From: Gammaproteobacteria bacterium
GTDB taxonomy: Bacteria; Gemmatimonadota; Gemmatimonadetes; Longimicrobiales; Gaopeijiaceae
Direction of reading: 5' to 3'
NCBI GenBank assembly: GCA_009843625.1
Contig: VYDD01000342.1
Location: 1 to 20,453, forward strand
DNA: 20,453 nt
Numbering within the stretch: the stretch's first letter is position 1; every line of letters begins with the position of its first letter. Under the pieces are notes generated by a model. The model saw only the letters and a program-made list of their open reading frames with translations. It was not told where the DNA came from and ran no database searches. Positions 18,599 to 20,453 of this stretch are shown piece by piece. The position numbers and the translations under genes are program-made.

Positions 18599-20453
18599 CC
18601 TCGCGACGCTTCATTGACGTCCTGAACTGGGGCGCGCTCGTCGCGCCCGGCGTCATGGCCTGCAAGGACGGCTCGCTGCTTGCCGGCTGGGAGGTCGCCG
18701 GCATCGACACCGAGAGCATGGAGCCGGACGCCCTCGCGGGGCACCTGTGGCATCTGGGCTTCGCGCTGTCGAGGCTCTCCGACGGCGAGACCGTGTGGTC
18801 CGTTTTCGAGCGTCGCCCCTGGGTGCCGGACTCCGATCCCGAGACCACGGGCCACGACGCCCTGGACGCGTTGACGCTGGAATCGCGCGTGATGCTCGCC
18901 GGGGAGGGCGCGACCTGGAGCGACCGGCTTCTGCTCTTTTTCTGCTGGATGCCGGGGGCGCCGGGGCCGCTTGTGGATACGCTTGCCGGATTCGACGAGG
19001 CGATGCAGGTCATGGAGAGCCGGCTGCGATCCGTGTTCGGGCTGAAACGCCTCATGCCCGACGGCCCTGGCGCGCCCTGCCCGTTCTGCGGAGCGCTGGC
19101 CGGCCTGCTCGGACAGTCGCGCAACGCGCCGCGTTTCGGGGAGGACGACCTTCCCGTGGGCCTCGACATGCTGCTTGGCGCCGAGGTCGTCCAGCCCCGG
19201 CGGACCGGGCCGCTGACGCTCGACCGGCGCGCGGTCGCGGTGCTGGCGCTGGAGGGGCTGCCGGTCACCTACGGGATCGCGCCGTTCGAGCGGTTCCAGG
19301 ACCTTCCGTGCGCCTTCACATGGAGCACGCGCTACGAGGCGCTTTCGGCGGCGACCGCGCGCGGAATCGTGCGGCGGCGTCAGCGCTTCTGGCTGCAGTC
19401 ATCGGCGGACTTGCTGGCGAACATCGGCGGCGAGAGCGCGGGCCGCCGCGACCTCTACGGCGACGCTATGGCGGAGAGCCTGGAACCGGTCCTTGCCCGT
19501 CTCTCTCGCGGCGACGAGGGGCACGGATACCATGTTTCGGTCTTCCTGCTGCAGGGCGAGACCCGTGCCGCGCTGGAGCCGGCCCTGACGCTGCTGCGGT
19601 CGGCGGCGGACGACGGCCACTACGGGCTGCGGGAGGAAAGGGTCAACGCTGTGCCGGCGCTCATGTCCGCCCTGCCCGGCCACACGACCGTGAACTCGCG
19701 GCGCGCCGTGCTGCGGGCCCAGGCGATGGCGGACCTGATGCCTGTGCGCACGATCTGGCGCGGCCACGCGACATGCCCCTCCCCGCGCCTGCCGGCCGGG
19801 ACGCCGGCGCTGCTGGAGGGGCGCGCACGAACGGGGGAGCACGTGCACGTCAACCTCCACAGCGGGGACGTGGGTCACACCTTGCTTTTCGGTCCGACGG
19901 GTTCGGGCAAGTCGGTGCTGCTGGGCAGGATCGCGGCGGCCTGGCTCCGCTACCCTGAGGCGCAAGTCATCTGGTTCGACCGCCAGCGATCCAGCGCCCA
20001 CGCCTGTGCCGCGCTCGGCGGCACTTTCATCGAGCCTGGCGTGCCCGGCTCGAGCGGCATAGCGCCCTTTGCGCGGCTCGGCCGCCTCGGCGCCTCCTGG
20101 GGCCTTTCGTGGCTGACGGCCCTTGTCGAGGACGGGCTTGGCCGCCCCACGACGCCGGACGAGGCGGCGGAGCTGCGTGGCGCGGTGGAGTCGCTGGAAG
20201 CGGTTGCGCGACCGTCGCTGCGCAACACCTGGGAGTACGTCCAGTCGCGCCCGCTCCGGCAGGTGCTGCAAGCCTGGTTCCAGGGCCCGAACGCGGGGAT
20301 GTTCGACGCGGACGAGGCCGACGTCGGCGCGGCACTGGACGCGGCGGCGCTCACCGTGATCGAGACGTACGCGCTATTCGACGCGCCTCCCGCCGTGACG
20401 ATGCTGTCGATGGACTACGTGTTCGCGGAGACGGACCGGCGCTTCGACGGCCG
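18595..20453 (+). CDS. virB4: Type IV secretion ATPase VirB4/TrbE (3' end cut by window)
   Basis: The largest channel ATPase, inner-membrane associated, cut off at the window edge after 619 residues. I chose GTG 18595 (GTGA with the micro-ORF stop); GTG 18577 and 18580 are in-frame alternatives. The N-terminus NWGALVAPGVMACKDGSLL matches TrbE. Walker A is GPTGSGKS at about 433-440. The end of the visible part, TMLSMDYVFAETDRRFDG, approaches the Walker B region. A CPFC pair near residue 160 is not something I associate with the family. The expected downstream genes (virB6, virB8, virB10 and relaxase) lie outside the window. Confidence 0.9.
   Translation, partial: MTSRRFIDVLNWGALVAPGVMACKDGSLLAGWEVAGIDTESMEPDALAGHLWHLGFALSRLSDGETVWSVFERRPWVPDSDPETTGHDALDALTLESRVMLAGEGATWSDRLLLFFCWMPGAPGPLVDTLAGFDEAMQVMESRLRSVFGLKRLMPDGPGAPCPFCGALAGLLGQSRNAPRFGEDDLPVGLDMLLGAEVVQPRRTGPLTLDRRAVAVLALEGLPVTYGIAPFERFQDLPCAFTWSTRYEALSAATARGIVRRRQRFWLQSSADLLANIGGESAGRRDLYGDAMAESLEPVLARLSRGDEGHGYHVSVFLLQGETRAALEPALTLLRSAADDGHYGLREERVNAVPALMSALPGHTTVNSRRAVLRAQAMADLMPVRTIWRGHATCPSPRLPAGTPALLEGRARTGEHVHVNLHSGDVGHTLLFGPTGSGKSVLLGRIAAAWLRYPEAQVIWFDRQRSSAHACAALGGTFIEPGVPGSSGIAPFARLGRLGASWGLSWLTALVEDGLGRPTTPDEAAELRGAVESLEAVARPSLRNTWEYVQSRPLRQVLQAWFQGPNAGMFDADEADVGAALDAAALTVIETYALFDAPPAVTMLSMDYVFAETDRRFDG

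Overview
The window is very GC-rich, densely coded DNA, most like a conjugative plasmid or integrative element of an alphaproteobacterium, probably Rhodobacterales-like. That placement is inferred from composition, gene families and compact operons; no search was run. No rRNA, tRNA, CRISPR array, transposase or integrase was recognised.

Layout. (1) 1-7608, plus strand: a type IVb pilus operon of the IncI (R64) thin-pilus kind. It has the tail of an upstream gene, an assembly ATPase (PilQ type), an inner-membrane platform protein (PilR type), a major pilin (PilS type), a PilS-related minor pilin, two tandem PilV-like prepilins and a secreted coiled-coil protein. Two short chimeric ORFs are embedded here, one just before pilQ and one just before pilS. 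Each joins a copy of the start of the gene that follows it to a fragment of pilQ. (2) 7692-8384, minus strand: two small genes, one encoding a membrane-anchored coiled coil with perfect 21-bp repeats. (3) 8519-11379, plus strand: a chain of small overlapping genes including a ribbon-helix-helix-like protein, a TSCPD-domain protein, a minimal prepilin peptidase (PilU type), a cysteine-rich zinc-finger-like protein and a very basic small protein; a row of stem-loops lies at 11001-11099. (4) 11502-12685, minus strand: a second small-gene module with another membrane-anchored coiled coil and two related small membrane proteins. (5) 12909-14663, plus strand: small membrane proteins, an unknown soluble protein and a secreted thermonuclease-like protein. 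(6) 14714-15211, minus strand: a VirB3/TrbD-like protein. (7) 15265 to the right edge, plus strand: VirB11/TrbB, VirB2/TrbC, VirB9/TrbG, a TrbH-like lipoprotein and VirB4/TrbE (cut by the window end).

How it fits together. The pil genes would build a retractile or adhesive pilus for recipient contact. The prepilin peptidase would mature PilS and the PilV-like proteins. The VirB/Trb genes would build the mating-channel type IV secretion system. Almost every plus-strand junction is an ATGA, GTGA, TTGA or TGATG overlap, so translation is probably coupled along the operons. The two minus-strand coiled-coil modules interrupt the plus-strand operons and look like separately acquired accessory units.

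Most unusual features: the two pilQ-fragment chimeric mini-ORFs (165-377 and 3492-3668), the paired minus-strand coiled-coil modules with heptad-length DNA repeats, the inverted and extended virB3, the triple stem-loop at 11001-11099, and a possible frameshift at the start of virB4.
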